This document shows positions 7,687-15,664 of a stretch of 64,000 nt of DNA, piece by piece. Numbering within the stretch: the first letter of the stretch is position 1; every line of letters begins with the position of its first letter. This stretch comes from Plantibacter sp. VKM Ac-2880. Lineage in GTDB: Bacteria; Actinomycetota; Actinomycetes; Actinomycetales; Microbacteriaceae. The translations under genes were made by a program, and so were the position numbers. The stretch is from positions 1,567,668 to 1,631,667 of the forward strand of contig NZ_JADKSJ010000001.1 of assembly GCF_015351235.1 (NCBI RefSeq), read 5' to 3'. The notes under the pieces are model-generated. The model made no database searches. It was not told the DNA's origin and saw nothing but the letters and a program-made list of their open reading frames with translations.

Positions 7687-9903
7687 TCAGTGCGTGTCGA
7701 GGAGCGGGCGGATGTGTCGACGCCATGCCCAGGCGCCCGCACCGATCGCCGCGAACACGAGCGCACCGAGCAGGATCCCGACGAGGGTGTCGGTGGCGCC
7801 GGGCATCGTCGCCGTCGGACCCAGGAGTCCGAATAGGAGCGTGAAGCCGAGGAAAGCGCTCCCGAGCCACACCGGTTTGGACCAGTCGAGGACGGCGCGT
7901 CCGCCCAGCGGACCCAGGGGGAGGAGCGCGATCGATGCCGAGCCGATCCCGGCGATCGCGGTCAGGTTCACGGCCTCCACGAGCATCGCGCCGACAGCAC
8001 CGCTCGGCTCGCCGGCCAGCGCGGACACGAGCCAGGCGAGCGCGCCGATCCCTGCAGCGGCGGCGATTCTCGCCAGGGCGAGGTGACCGGCGGTCCGCGT
8101 CGAGACGCCTACCGCGACAGTGGGGGTGACCGTGCGTGAGGCCGTGTCCGGGTCATCCTGGGACGACGGCCCGGTGGCTGGACGAAGATCAGCCAGGAGG
8201 GCGAAGAGCAACGCCGGTTGCAGCGCGAAGAGCCGCGACAGCGCGGTCACGACACCGACGGTCACAAGGCCACCGCTCCGGATGCTGACCCGCATCGGAC
8301 CCAGTGCGGAGCGCCGGGCGACGACGAGCTGGGCGAGGAGCCCTGCTGCATTGATCGCGACCACCGCGAGCACGGACGCGAACCACAGCCGGAGGTAGGC
8401 CGGCTGTCCGACGACCGGGTGCGCGAACATCAGGATGCCGGCGGCGAGCACCGTGGTGACGACGGCGAGGATCGGACGGCTCGGCATCGGCACGGACGGC
8501 GGACGCTCGAACTCGCTCCGAGGCCGGTTGCGCCCCGTCACCGGCGCGCGTCGGTGCTCGCCGACCACCGACCGCCAACCGGCGGTCGAGGTCGCGAGGA
8601 GTCGCGCCGGGACCGCGACGAGGGCCACCGCCGCGAGCGCGAGGAGGGCCGCGAGCCACCAGACGGGCTGACCCCGGCCGTCGATCGTCGAGGAGAGCGT
8701 CTGGGAGAAAGGGGTCGAGCCGGACCAGAGCCCACCGCCACCACCGACGGGAGGAGCGGCACCGGGAGTCGGCTCACCGCTCGGTGACGGTGTCGGCTGC
8801 TGCGTCCCCGGCGCCTGGCCCCCGGGGGCCGGGGACGGCGAAGCGCCGTCCGTGGGTAGCGGGGACGGTGAGGAGGGTGCGGGTGTGGCTGGTGCTCCGG
8901 CGGCGTCCCCGAAGGTGAGGGTGACGGGCGTGCTCGCGCCGCTCGTGTTGCCCGCCGCGTCCTGCTGGATGGCGAGGACCACGTGCGCGCCGGCCGGGAC
9001 ACCGGCACCCGAGCATGTCCAGGAGCTGTCGACGACGACCGCCGTGCAGACGGAGGTCGAGTCGGCGAACACGGTGACGGTCGCGCCCGCTTCGCCGGTC
9101 CCGGCGTAGGTGGACGCAGCCAAGGGCATGGTCTGGCCGGCGACCGGCGAGGTCATGACCGGGGGAGCGGGGGCGTCCCGGTCGATCGCGATGACGATGG
9201 GAGCGGAGGCGTCGGAACGCCGACCACCCGTGAACGACGCCTGCTGCGTGGCGGTGACGGAGAGGTCACCGGCCGGCAGCGGCTCGCCCAGGACGCAGAA
9301 CCAGCTGCCCGAGCTGTCCGCCGCGAAACTGCACGTGGCGCCGGAGTCCGCACGAACGGTCACCGTCGCGCCCGGGTAGGCGGTGCCGCGGACACCGCCG
9401 TTACTCGGGGTGCCGTCGGTAATGGTGGGCGGGCCGAGCGCGGAGACGGAGACCTGCGCGGACAGGGTCTCGGAGGCGCCGACCTCGACCGCGGTGATCG
9501 AGATACCGCCGCCGTCCGGGAGGACGACCGAGCAGGACCAGTCCGTGCCGTCGTCCTGCGGCAGGATGCAGGCCGGTTCCATGCCGTCGCCGAGTCGGAG
9601 TTGGATGCCGGTCCCGGCGTCCTTCGTCCCGGTGACGATGGCGGAACCGCTCCCGATGAACGAACCGGTGGCCGGACTGGTGATGGTGGGGCCGTCGAGC
9701 GGCGGCGGCGTCGGGGCGGCTGAGGTGTCGCTCGGGCTGGGAGCCGGAAGCGGTTCGGGCGTCGCCCACGCGGGCGCGGCGACCGTCGTGGTCCAGAGCC
9801 CCGCGAGCAGGAACCCGGTGAGGAGGATCGCGACGCGTCCGATCGAGCGATTCGATCGGACTCCTGTTCTTGCGCGCGCGTGTTCCCCGGTCACCGTCTC
9901 CAT
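7687..9903 (-). CDS. Secreted-start Ig-repeat protein with polytopic membrane C-terminus
   Basis: 738 residues, function unknown. Signal peptide or anchor at about 12-47, ending in APAWA; then a Pro-rich spacer; then three Ig-like repeats (about 70-150, 155-245, 250-335) with recurring GTxxPGATVTV-type strands, as in bacterial surface Ig modules; then a Pro/Ser/Gly linker; then a C-terminal half with about eight hydrophobic segments. So the Ig modules are probably outside and tethered to a polytopic membrane domain I do not recognise. ATG 9903 is chosen because it starts the signal peptide; the open frame runs on to 10170 with no such feature. It converges on the rhodanese gene and diverges from the MFS gene. 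Confidence 0.75.
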   Translation of the reverse strand: METVTGEHARARTGVRSNRSIGRVAILLTGFLLAGLWTTTVAAPAWATPEPLPAPSPSDTSAAPTPPPLDGPTITSPATGSFIGSGSAIVTGTKDAGTGIQLRLGDGMEPACILPQDDGTDWSCSVVLPDGGGISITAVEVGASETLSAQVSVSALGPPTITDGTPSNGGVRGTAYPGATVTVRADSGATCSFAADSSGSWFCVLGEPLPAGDLSVTATQQASFTGGRRSDASAPIVIAIDRDAPAPPVMTSPVAGQTMPLAASTYAGTGEAGATVTVFADSTSVCTAVVVDSSWTCSGAGVPAGAHVVLAIQQDAAGNTSGASTPVTLTFGDAAGAPATPAPSSPSPLPTDGASPSPAPGGQAPGTQQPTPSPSGEPTPGAAPPVGGGGGLWSGSTPFSQTLSSTIDGRGQPVWWLAALLALAAVALVAVPARLLATSTAGWRSVVGEHRRAPVTGRNRPRSEFERPPSVPMPSRPILAVVTTVLAAGILMFAHPVVGQPAYLRLWFASVLAVVAINAAGLLAQLVVARRSALGPMRVSIRSGGLVTVGVVTALSRLFALQPALLFALLADLRPATGPSSQDDPDTASRTVTPTVAVGVSTRTAGHLALARIAAAAGIGALAWLVSALAGEPSGAVGAMLVEAVNLTAIAGIGSASIALLPLGPLGGRAVLDWSKPVWLGSAFLGFTLLFGLLGPTATMPGATDTLVGILLGALVFAAIGAGAWAWRRHIRPLLDTH

Positions 9904-10190
9904 TCCCCCAAGATCGCCGCGCGAAGTCAACCTCCCGCGCCAGATCGGCCGACAATTCCCGGGCGATCCGCACCGGAGCCCGGCTCGGACAGGTGCGCCG
10001 CGACCGCTCGTCCGACATACTGGCCCGACTGGGTCGTCTGCCCCAGGCGGGCCGGTGGCGATGGAGCGGTACGACCCGGGAGCGCACCTGGAAGGGTCGC
10101 CATGGCGAGGATCTCCGCGGTGCACGAGCCACCGAGTCTCTCCGCCATGCGGACACCCGGTCTCGAGCACCTGGTCGAAGCAGGGCGGCG

Positions 10191-11435
10191 ATGAGCGGCA
10201 CGGGTACCGCCACGGCCGGCCGACGCGTCAGCGGTCGCTGGGTGGCCGCGTTCGCCGTCGCCTGGTTGGGCGTGTGGATGGCCCAGCTCGCGCCCCTGCA
10301 GCTCCTGCTCCCCGCGCAGATCGACGCCAGGCTCGCCCCCGAGCACTGGGTGGACAGCGTCGTGGCCTTCGGGCTGGTCGCGGGCGCCGCCGGGCTCTGC
10401 TCCATCGTCGTCTACCCGCTGACGGGCGCCCTCTCCGACCGCACCAGGTCGCGGTACGGCCGGCGGCGACCGTGGATCGCCGCCGGGACGCTCCTGTTCG
10501 CCCTCGGACTCGTGCTGCTCGGTCTGCAGACCGACGTCGTCGGTATCGGCGTCTGCTGGTGCCTCGCGATCATCGGGTTCTGCGTGCTCGGTGCGGCACT
10601 CACCGCGACCATCTCCGACCAGGTCCCCGTGGAGCGACGCGGGTTCGTCTCCGGGTGGATCTCCGCACCCCAGGCCGTGGGCGTCATCCTCGGCATCGCC
10701 CTGCTGCTCCTCCTCGACACCCAGCCGTTCGTCGGCTACCTCGCGCTCGCGGTGATCCTCGTCGCGCTCGTCGTGCCCTTCCTCCGTCTGCCCGATCCGA
10801 TCCCGGCGGGGGAGCGGCTCGCGCCGCTCACCCCGCGGACGCTCCTGGAGAGCCTCTGGGTCTCACCGCGTCGGCACCCGGACTTCGCCTGGACGATGCT
10901 CAGCCGCGTGCTCGTCAACCTCGGCAACGCGTTCAGCACCTCCCTGCTCTTCTACTTCCTGCTGTACGGGCTCGGTGACGCCGATGCTGAGACGGACCTC
11001 CTGCTCGTCACGATCGTCTACACCGTGTTCGTGGTCGCGTCCTCGATCCTGCTCGGCCGCCTCTCCGACCGGCTCGGTCGCCGCCGGGCCTTCGTCGTCG
11101 CCGCGTCCGTGTCGCAGGCCCTCGCCGCGCTCCTGCTCGCGATCTGGCCGTCGCTCCCGATGGGCTTCGTGTCGTCCGCGTTGATCGGACTCGGCTACGG
11201 CTGCTTCATGTCGGTCGACCAGGCGCTCGCCACGCAGGTGCTCCCGGACCCCGCGTCGCACGGCAAGGACCTCGGCATCATGAACATCGCGCAGGCCGTG
11301 CCGCAGGCCGTCGCACCGCTCATCGGCGCCGGTCTCGTCGCGTGGCTCGGCGGATTCGCCGGGCTGTACCTCGTCTCGGCGGCGTGTGCCGTCGCCGGGG
11401 CGATCGCCGTCACCCGAGTCAGAGGAGTGCGCTGA
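10191..11435 (+). CDS. MFS transporter of a three-gene PLP/FAD cassette
   Basis: A 414-residue, 12-helix major facilitator. The loop 2-3 signature appears as GALSDRTRSRYGRRRPW and is repeated in the second half as GRLSDRLGRRRAF, typical of the two six-helix bundles. The substrate is unknown. The stop overlaps the next start by one base (TGATG), and the next gene does the same to the third, so the three are translationally coupled. The partners are a D-amino-acid-type PLP enzyme and an alditol-oxidase-like flavoprotein, which suggests the transporter takes up or exports their substrate or product. Confidence 0.85.
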   Translation: MSGTGTATAGRRVSGRWVAAFAVAWLGVWMAQLAPLQLLLPAQIDARLAPEHWVDSVVAFGLVAGAAGLCSIVVYPLTGALSDRTRSRYGRRRPWIAAGTLLFALGLVLLGLQTDVVGIGVCWCLAIIGFCVLGAALTATISDQVPVERRGFVSGWISAPQAVGVILGIALLLLLDTQPFVGYLALAVILVALVVPFLRLPDPIPAGERLAPLTPRTLLESLWVSPRRHPDFAWTMLSRVLVNLGNAFSTSLLFYFLLYGLGDADAETDLLLVTIVYTVFVVASSILLGRLSDRLGRRRAFVVAASVSQALAALLLAIWPSLPMGFVSSALIGLGYGCFMSVDQALATQVLPDPASHGKDLGIMNIAQAVPQAVAPLIGAGLVAWLGGFAGLYLVSAACAVAGAIAVTRVRGVR

Positions 11436-12679
11436 TGTCAATTGAACTGACCGCGGGCGGTCGTGTGACCGAACCGACGCCGTGGCTCGACCCGAGGCGA
11501 TACTGGGGCGGTATCGAACGCGCGGTCTCCCACGTCGACTCGCCAGCGGCCGTCCTGCACCTCGGCGCGCTCCGGTACAACACCCACGACCTGCTCCGGC
11601 GGGCCGCAGGGAAACCCATCCGCATCGCCAGCAAGTCGATCCGCGTGCGCGGCGTCATCGACGCCCTCCTCCGCCAGCCCGGCTACGAGGGCGTCCTCGC
11701 GTACTCCCTGGCGGAGGCGCTCTGGCTCGCGGAGACCGTCGACGACGTCGTGGTCGGGTACCCGACCGCGGAACGCGGCGCGATCGAGCGGCTCGGCGCC
11801 GACGAGCGGGCGGCTCGGAGCGTCACCCTCATGATCGACTCCGTCGAACACCTCGACCTCGTCGACAGCGTCGTACCGCCGGCGCGGCGCGCCGAGATCC
11901 GGGTCTGCATCGAGCTGGACGCCTCCTTCCGCACGCCGGCGCTCGGTCACATCGGGGTCCGCCGCTCGCCGCTCCGCACCCCCGACGCGGTCCGGGCGCT
12001 CGCCGAGGTCGTCGAGCGACGGCCGGGATTCCGACTGGTGGGTGTGATGGCCTACGAGGCGCAGATCGCCGGGCAGGGCGACGACCTGGCAGGACGGCCC
12101 GCCTGGTCTGCTGCGCTCCGCGCGATCCAACGGCGATCGTGGGCGGAACTCCGGGAGCGGCGCGCCGCCGTCGTCGCCGAGGTGCGCGCGGTGACGGACC
12201 TCGAGTTCGTGAACGGCGGCGGGACCGGGTCGCTCGAACTGACCGCGTCCGATGACGCCGTGACGGAGATCGCCGCCGGCAGCGGCGTCTTCGGCGGACA
12301 CCTCTTCGACCACTACCGCGCCTTCACGCCGGCTCCCGCCGCTGCCTTCGGCCTGTCCGTGGTCCGCAAGCCGTCGGCCGAGCTCGCGACCATCCTCGGT
12401 GGCGGCTGGGTCGCGTCCGGGCCACCCGGGCTGGACCGGCTTCCGGTGATCGCCTGGCCCGAGGGGCTGCGGATGCTCCCGCGCGAGATGGCGGGGGAGG
12501 TCCAGACTCCGGTCGCCGGCGCGGCGGCGGCGGGACTGCGACTCGGCGACCGCGTCTGGTTGCGACACACCAAGTCGGGCGAGCTCAGCGAGCGGGTCGA
12601 CGCGTTCCACGTGATCGGTGACGACGGGGTCGAGGCCGTCCTTCCGACGTACCGCGGTGAAGGGCGGGGGTTCATCTGA
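11435..12679 (+). CDS. Alanine racemase-fold PLP enzyme (amino acid deaminase/aldolase)
   Basis: 414 residues, fold type III PLP enzyme. The PLP Lys is in RIASKSIRV near the N-terminus; the TIM barrel runs through FVNGGGTGS, the phosphate-binding Gly-rich loop; the C-terminal beta domain (WLRHTKSGEL) resembles the D-serine dehydratase/D-threonine aldolase end that holds a metal. Relatives act on D-serine, D-threonine or hydroxy-amino acids; the substrate here is not determinable. AGAGGAG lies 7 bases before ATG 11435. It is coupled on both sides to a transporter and a FAD oxidase. Confidence 0.85.
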   Translation: MSIELTAGGRVTEPTPWLDPRRYWGGIERAVSHVDSPAAVLHLGALRYNTHDLLRRAAGKPIRIASKSIRVRGVIDALLRQPGYEGVLAYSLAEALWLAETVDDVVVGYPTAERGAIERLGADERAARSVTLMIDSVEHLDLVDSVVPPARRAEIRVCIELDASFRTPALGHIGVRRSPLRTPDAVRALAEVVERRPGFRLVGVMAYEAQIAGQGDDLAGRPAWSAALRAIQRRSWAELRERRAAVVAEVRAVTDLEFVNGGGTGSLELTASDDAVTEIAAGSGVFGGHLFDHYRAFTPAPAAAFGLSVVRKPSAELATILGGGWVASGPPGLDRLPVIAWPEGLRMLPREMAGEVQTPVAGAAAAGLRLGDRVWLRHTKSGELSERVDAFHVIGDDGVEAVLPTYRGEGRGFI

Positions 12680-13989
12680 TGCGCGGTCCGGTTGTGTGGA
12701 CGAACTGGGCGCGCACCGAACGGGTCCGACCGGTGCGCGTCGAACGCCCGGCGTCGATCGTCGCGGTGCAGCGCCTCGTCCGTGCGGCAGCCGGTGCCGG
12801 CCTGCCGATCAAGGCGGTGGGCGCCGGTCACAGTTTCACCGGGATCGCCGTGGCACCCGGGGTGCTGCTCGAACTCGACGCCCTGTCCGGTGTGGTGCGG
12901 GTCGATCGGGAGCGCCGCCGTGTGACGCTGCTGGCGGGGACCCGTCTCCACGACGTCCCGCGACTGCTCGAACCCTACGGGCTCGCGATGCCCAACCTCG
13001 GCGACATCGACCGGCAGTCCATCGCCGGCGCGATCTCCACCGGGACCCACGGGACGGGGTCGTCGTTCGGCGGGATCGCCACGCAGGTGGTCGGCGTGGT
13101 GATGGTGACCGCCGACGGTGAGCTGCTGACCGCCGACGAGGGGCAGGAGACCGCGCTGCTGCCCGCGCTGGCGCTCGGTCTCGGTGCGCTCGGCATCCTG
13201 GTCGAGGTCACCCTGCAGTGCGTCCCAGGCTTCGTCCTGCATGCGGTCGAGCGACCCGAGCCGCTGGACGGGCTGCTATCGGAGTTGCTCGCTCGGGCCG
13301 CCGCCGTCGACCACTTCGAGTTCTACTGGTTCCCGCACACCGGGACCGCCCTGACGAAGACGAACGTGCGGCTCCCGGGTGACTCCGCGGTGCGCCCGCT
13401 CCGTCCGGTCGAACGGTGGGTCGACGACACCCTGCTCGCGAACGGCGTGTACCGCGTGCTGTGCAACGTCGGCGTCGTGGCGCCGGCCGTGGTCCCGCGC
13501 GTGAACCGGCTCGCCGACCGGCTGGTCGGCGATCGGGAGTTCATCGACCGGTCGACGGCGGTGTTCACGACCAGCCGGACCGTGCGGTTCGTCGAGATGG
13601 AGTACGCCGTCCCGCTCGAGCATCTGCCGACCGCCTTCGCGCGGGTTCGAGCCCTCATCGAGGAACGCGGGTGGCGGATCTCGTTCCCGATCGAGGTGCG
13701 GGTCGCTGCCTCCGACGAGCTCTGGCTGTCCACGGCCTCGGGCCGTGCGACCGGGTATGTCGCCGTCCACCGGTTCTTCCGAGAGGATCCGGGGGAGTAC
13801 TTCCGGGCCGTCGAGGCGATCATGACGGAGCTCGGGGGTCGGCCCCACTGGGGCAAGCTGCACCGTCGGGACGCCTCCTCCCTCCGAGGCGCGTACCCCC
13901 GCTTCGACGAGTTCGCCGCCCTTCGCGACCGTCTCGACCCGGGCCGGGTGTTCGGCAACCCGTACCTCGCGCGCGTCCTCGGCGATTGA
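12679..13989 (+). CDS. FAD-binding D-arabinono-1,4-lactone/alditol oxidase-like protein
   Basis: 436 residues of the VAO/PCMH flavoprotein class. The N-terminal FAD domain has GAGHSFTGIA, the loop whose His is the usual site of covalent FAD attachment in sugar-lactone and alditol oxidases, and ISTGTHGTGSSFGG. The C-terminal ALO domain ends with GRPHWGKLH and DPGRVFGNPYL, both strongly conserved in the family. It should oxidise a polyol or lactone, using oxygen or another acceptor. No signal peptide is seen. The ATG overlaps the stop of the PLP enzyme gene (CTGATG). Confidence 0.9.
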   Translation: MRGPVVWTNWARTERVRPVRVERPASIVAVQRLVRAAAGAGLPIKAVGAGHSFTGIAVAPGVLLELDALSGVVRVDRERRRVTLLAGTRLHDVPRLLEPYGLAMPNLGDIDRQSIAGAISTGTHGTGSSFGGIATQVVGVVMVTADGELLTADEGQETALLPALALGLGALGILVEVTLQCVPGFVLHAVERPEPLDGLLSELLARAAAVDHFEFYWFPHTGTALTKTNVRLPGDSAVRPLRPVERWVDDTLLANGVYRVLCNVGVVAPAVVPRVNRLADRLVGDREFIDRSTAVFTTSRTVRFVEMEYAVPLEHLPTAFARVRALIEERGWRISFPIEVRVAASDELWLSTASGRATGYVAVHRFFREDPGEYFRAVEAIMTELGGRPHWGKLHRRDASSLRGAYPRFDEFAALRDRLDPGRVFGNPYLARVLGD

Positions 13990-14123
13990 CGGCGGAGCGG
14001 CGTCTGCAGGCGAGCTGTCTGCACGGCGGCTGCGTGCTTCCTGCGAAGTCCCCAAGGGTTGCAGCGCCTCGCGGATAGAATGGACTGACCCGCTCTCCAT
14101 CGATTCGCAAGGAGCCCATCCTC

Positions 14124-14690
14124 ATGGAATGGCTGATCCCAGTCCTCATCGTCGTCGCCCTGGTCGTCATCGTCGGCATCTACTTCTGGGTGACGTACAA
14201 CTCGCTCGTGACGCTGAACGTCCGCGTCGAGGAGGCTTGGAGCGACATCACGGTGCAGCTGAAGCGCCGTGCCGACCTCATCCCCAACCTCATCGAGGCG
14301 GTGAAGGGCTACGCCGCCCACGAGAAGGCGGTGTTCGAGAACGTCACGAAGGCCCGTGCCGAGACCTTGACGGCGCAGGGGCCGGCCGCGGTGAGCGAGG
14401 CGGAGACGCACATGCAGCAGGCGCTGAAGAGCATCTTCGCCGTCGCGGAGGCCTACCCGCAGCTGCAGGCGAGCCAGAACTTCCTGCAGTTGCAATCGGA
14501 GATCGTTGACACCGAGGACAAGATCCAGGCGTCACGCCGCTTCTACAACGGTGGGGTCCGGGAACTCAACACGAAGATCAAGGTGTTCCCGAACAACCTC
14601 TTCGCGAAGGGCCTCGGCTTCTCCGAGAGCGACTTCTTCGAGGTCACCGACAACGCAGCGATCGCCGAACCGCCGCGCGTCCAGTTCTGA
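14124..14690 (+). CDS. lemA: LemA family protein
   Basis: A 188-residue protein with one N-terminal membrane helix (residues 3-23) and a long alpha-helical body. The family blocks NSLVTLNVRVEEAWSDITVQLKRR and RRFYNGGVRELNTKI are intact. LemA proteins are membrane proteins of unclear role, often encoded next to HtpX or other peptidases; the next gene here is HtpX, 18 bases on, so the pair is probably one operon. AAGGAG lies about 9 bases before ATG 14124. Confidence 0.95.
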   Translation: MEWLIPVLIVVALVVIVGIYFWVTYNSLVTLNVRVEEAWSDITVQLKRRADLIPNLIEAVKGYAAHEKAVFENVTKARAETLTAQGPAAVSEAETHMQQALKSIFAVAEAYPQLQASQNFLQLQSEIVDTEDKIQASRRFYNGGVRELNTKIKVFPNNLFAKGLGFSESDFFEVTDNAAIAEPPRVQF

Positions 14691-14708
14691 TCGCCTGAGC
14701 GCCCTCCG

Positions 14709-15593
14709 GTGTACCGAGCGATCGCGCGGAACAAGCGCAACACCGTCCTGATCTTCATCGTCTTCCTGGCGATCATCGGCGGGCTCGGGTGGCTGGCCGG
14801 ATACCTGTACCGGAACCTCACGATCACGATCGTCGTCCTGGTCGTCGCCGTCGTCTACGCCCTCATCCAGTACTTCTTCGCCGGACGCCAGGCGATCGCG
14901 ATGACGGGCGCGCAGCGCATCGAGCTCGCCGACCATCCGCGGCTGTATCGCATCGTGGAGAACCTCGCGATCACCACCGGCACACCGATGCCCGAGGTCT
15001 ACCTCATCGTCGATCCTGCACCGAACGCCTTCGCGACGGGACGCGATCCGGAGCACGCCATGGTGGCTGCGACCACCGGCCTCCTCGAGATCCTCAACGA
15101 CGCCGAACTCGAGGGCGTCATGGCGCACGAACTCGGCCACGTCCGCAACTACGACATCCGCGTCTCGATGGTCGTGTTCGGTCTCGTGGTCGCGATCGGG
15201 TTCCTCTCGGACATGCTCCTCCGGATGACGATCTGGGGCGGCGGCAACCGCAACAACAACAACGGCGGCAACCCGGTCATGCTCATCATCGGGATCGTCG
15301 CCATGCTCGTGGCGCCACTGCTGGCCACGCTCGTCCAGCTGTCGATCTCGCGGCAGCGCGAGTACCTCGCGGATGCGACGGGCGCGCTCACCACCCGTCA
15401 TCCTGAGGCCCTCGCGAGCGCGCTCGGCAAGTTGGCCGCCTACGGTCGACCCATGGCGAAGCAGAACTCGTCCATGGCGCACCTGTGGATCTCCGACCCG
15501 TTGAAGCCCGGGGCCGTCGCTCGGCTCTTCAGCACGCACCCGCCCCTCGTCGAGCGGATCAAGCGACTCAGCACCATCGGCGACGGGTTCTAG
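14709..15593 (+). CDS. htpX: M48 zinc metalloprotease HtpX
   Basis: A 294-residue integral membrane protease of the envelope-stress quality-control type. Two N-terminal membrane helices (about 13-33 and 38-55), the zinc motif HELGH, further helices around the GGGNRNNNNGG loop, and the third zinc ligand region REYLADATGA, where the Glu completes the site. GTG 14709 follows lemA by 18 bases. It should cut misfolded membrane proteins on the cytoplasmic side. A strong bidirectional terminator follows. Confidence 0.95.
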   Translation: MYRAIARNKRNTVLIFIVFLAIIGGLGWLAGYLYRNLTITIVVLVVAVVYALIQYFFAGRQAIAMTGAQRIELADHPRLYRIVENLAITTGTPMPEVYLIVDPAPNAFATGRDPEHAMVAATTGLLEILNDAELEGVMAHELGHVRNYDIRVSMVVFGLVVAIGFLSDMLLRMTIWGGGNRNNNNGGNPVMLIIGIVAMLVAPLLATLVQLSISRQREYLADATGALTTRHPEALASALGKLAAYGRPMAKQNSSMAHLWISDPLKPGAVARLFSTHPPLVERIKRLSTIGDGF

Positions 15594-15610
15594 CGGGGAA
15601 CCCGGACACA

Positions 15611-15646
15611 CGAATGGGGCGGCACCCGGAGGTGCCGCCCCATTCG
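15611..15646. terminator. Bidirectional terminator between htpX and the Q-rich gene
   Basis: A perfect 16-base stem beginning CGAATGGGGCGG around a 4-base CGGA loop, placed between two convergent stops. Confidence 0.85.
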
Positions 15647-15664
15647 GCGTTCAGGCGAGGACCG

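Noticed and set aside
9904-10170. N-terminal extension of the Ig-repeat protein to 10170
   Set aside because: The extension is Arg/Gly/Pro-rich without homology and would place the signal peptide 90 residues inside; it also overlaps the region upstream of the MFS gene.
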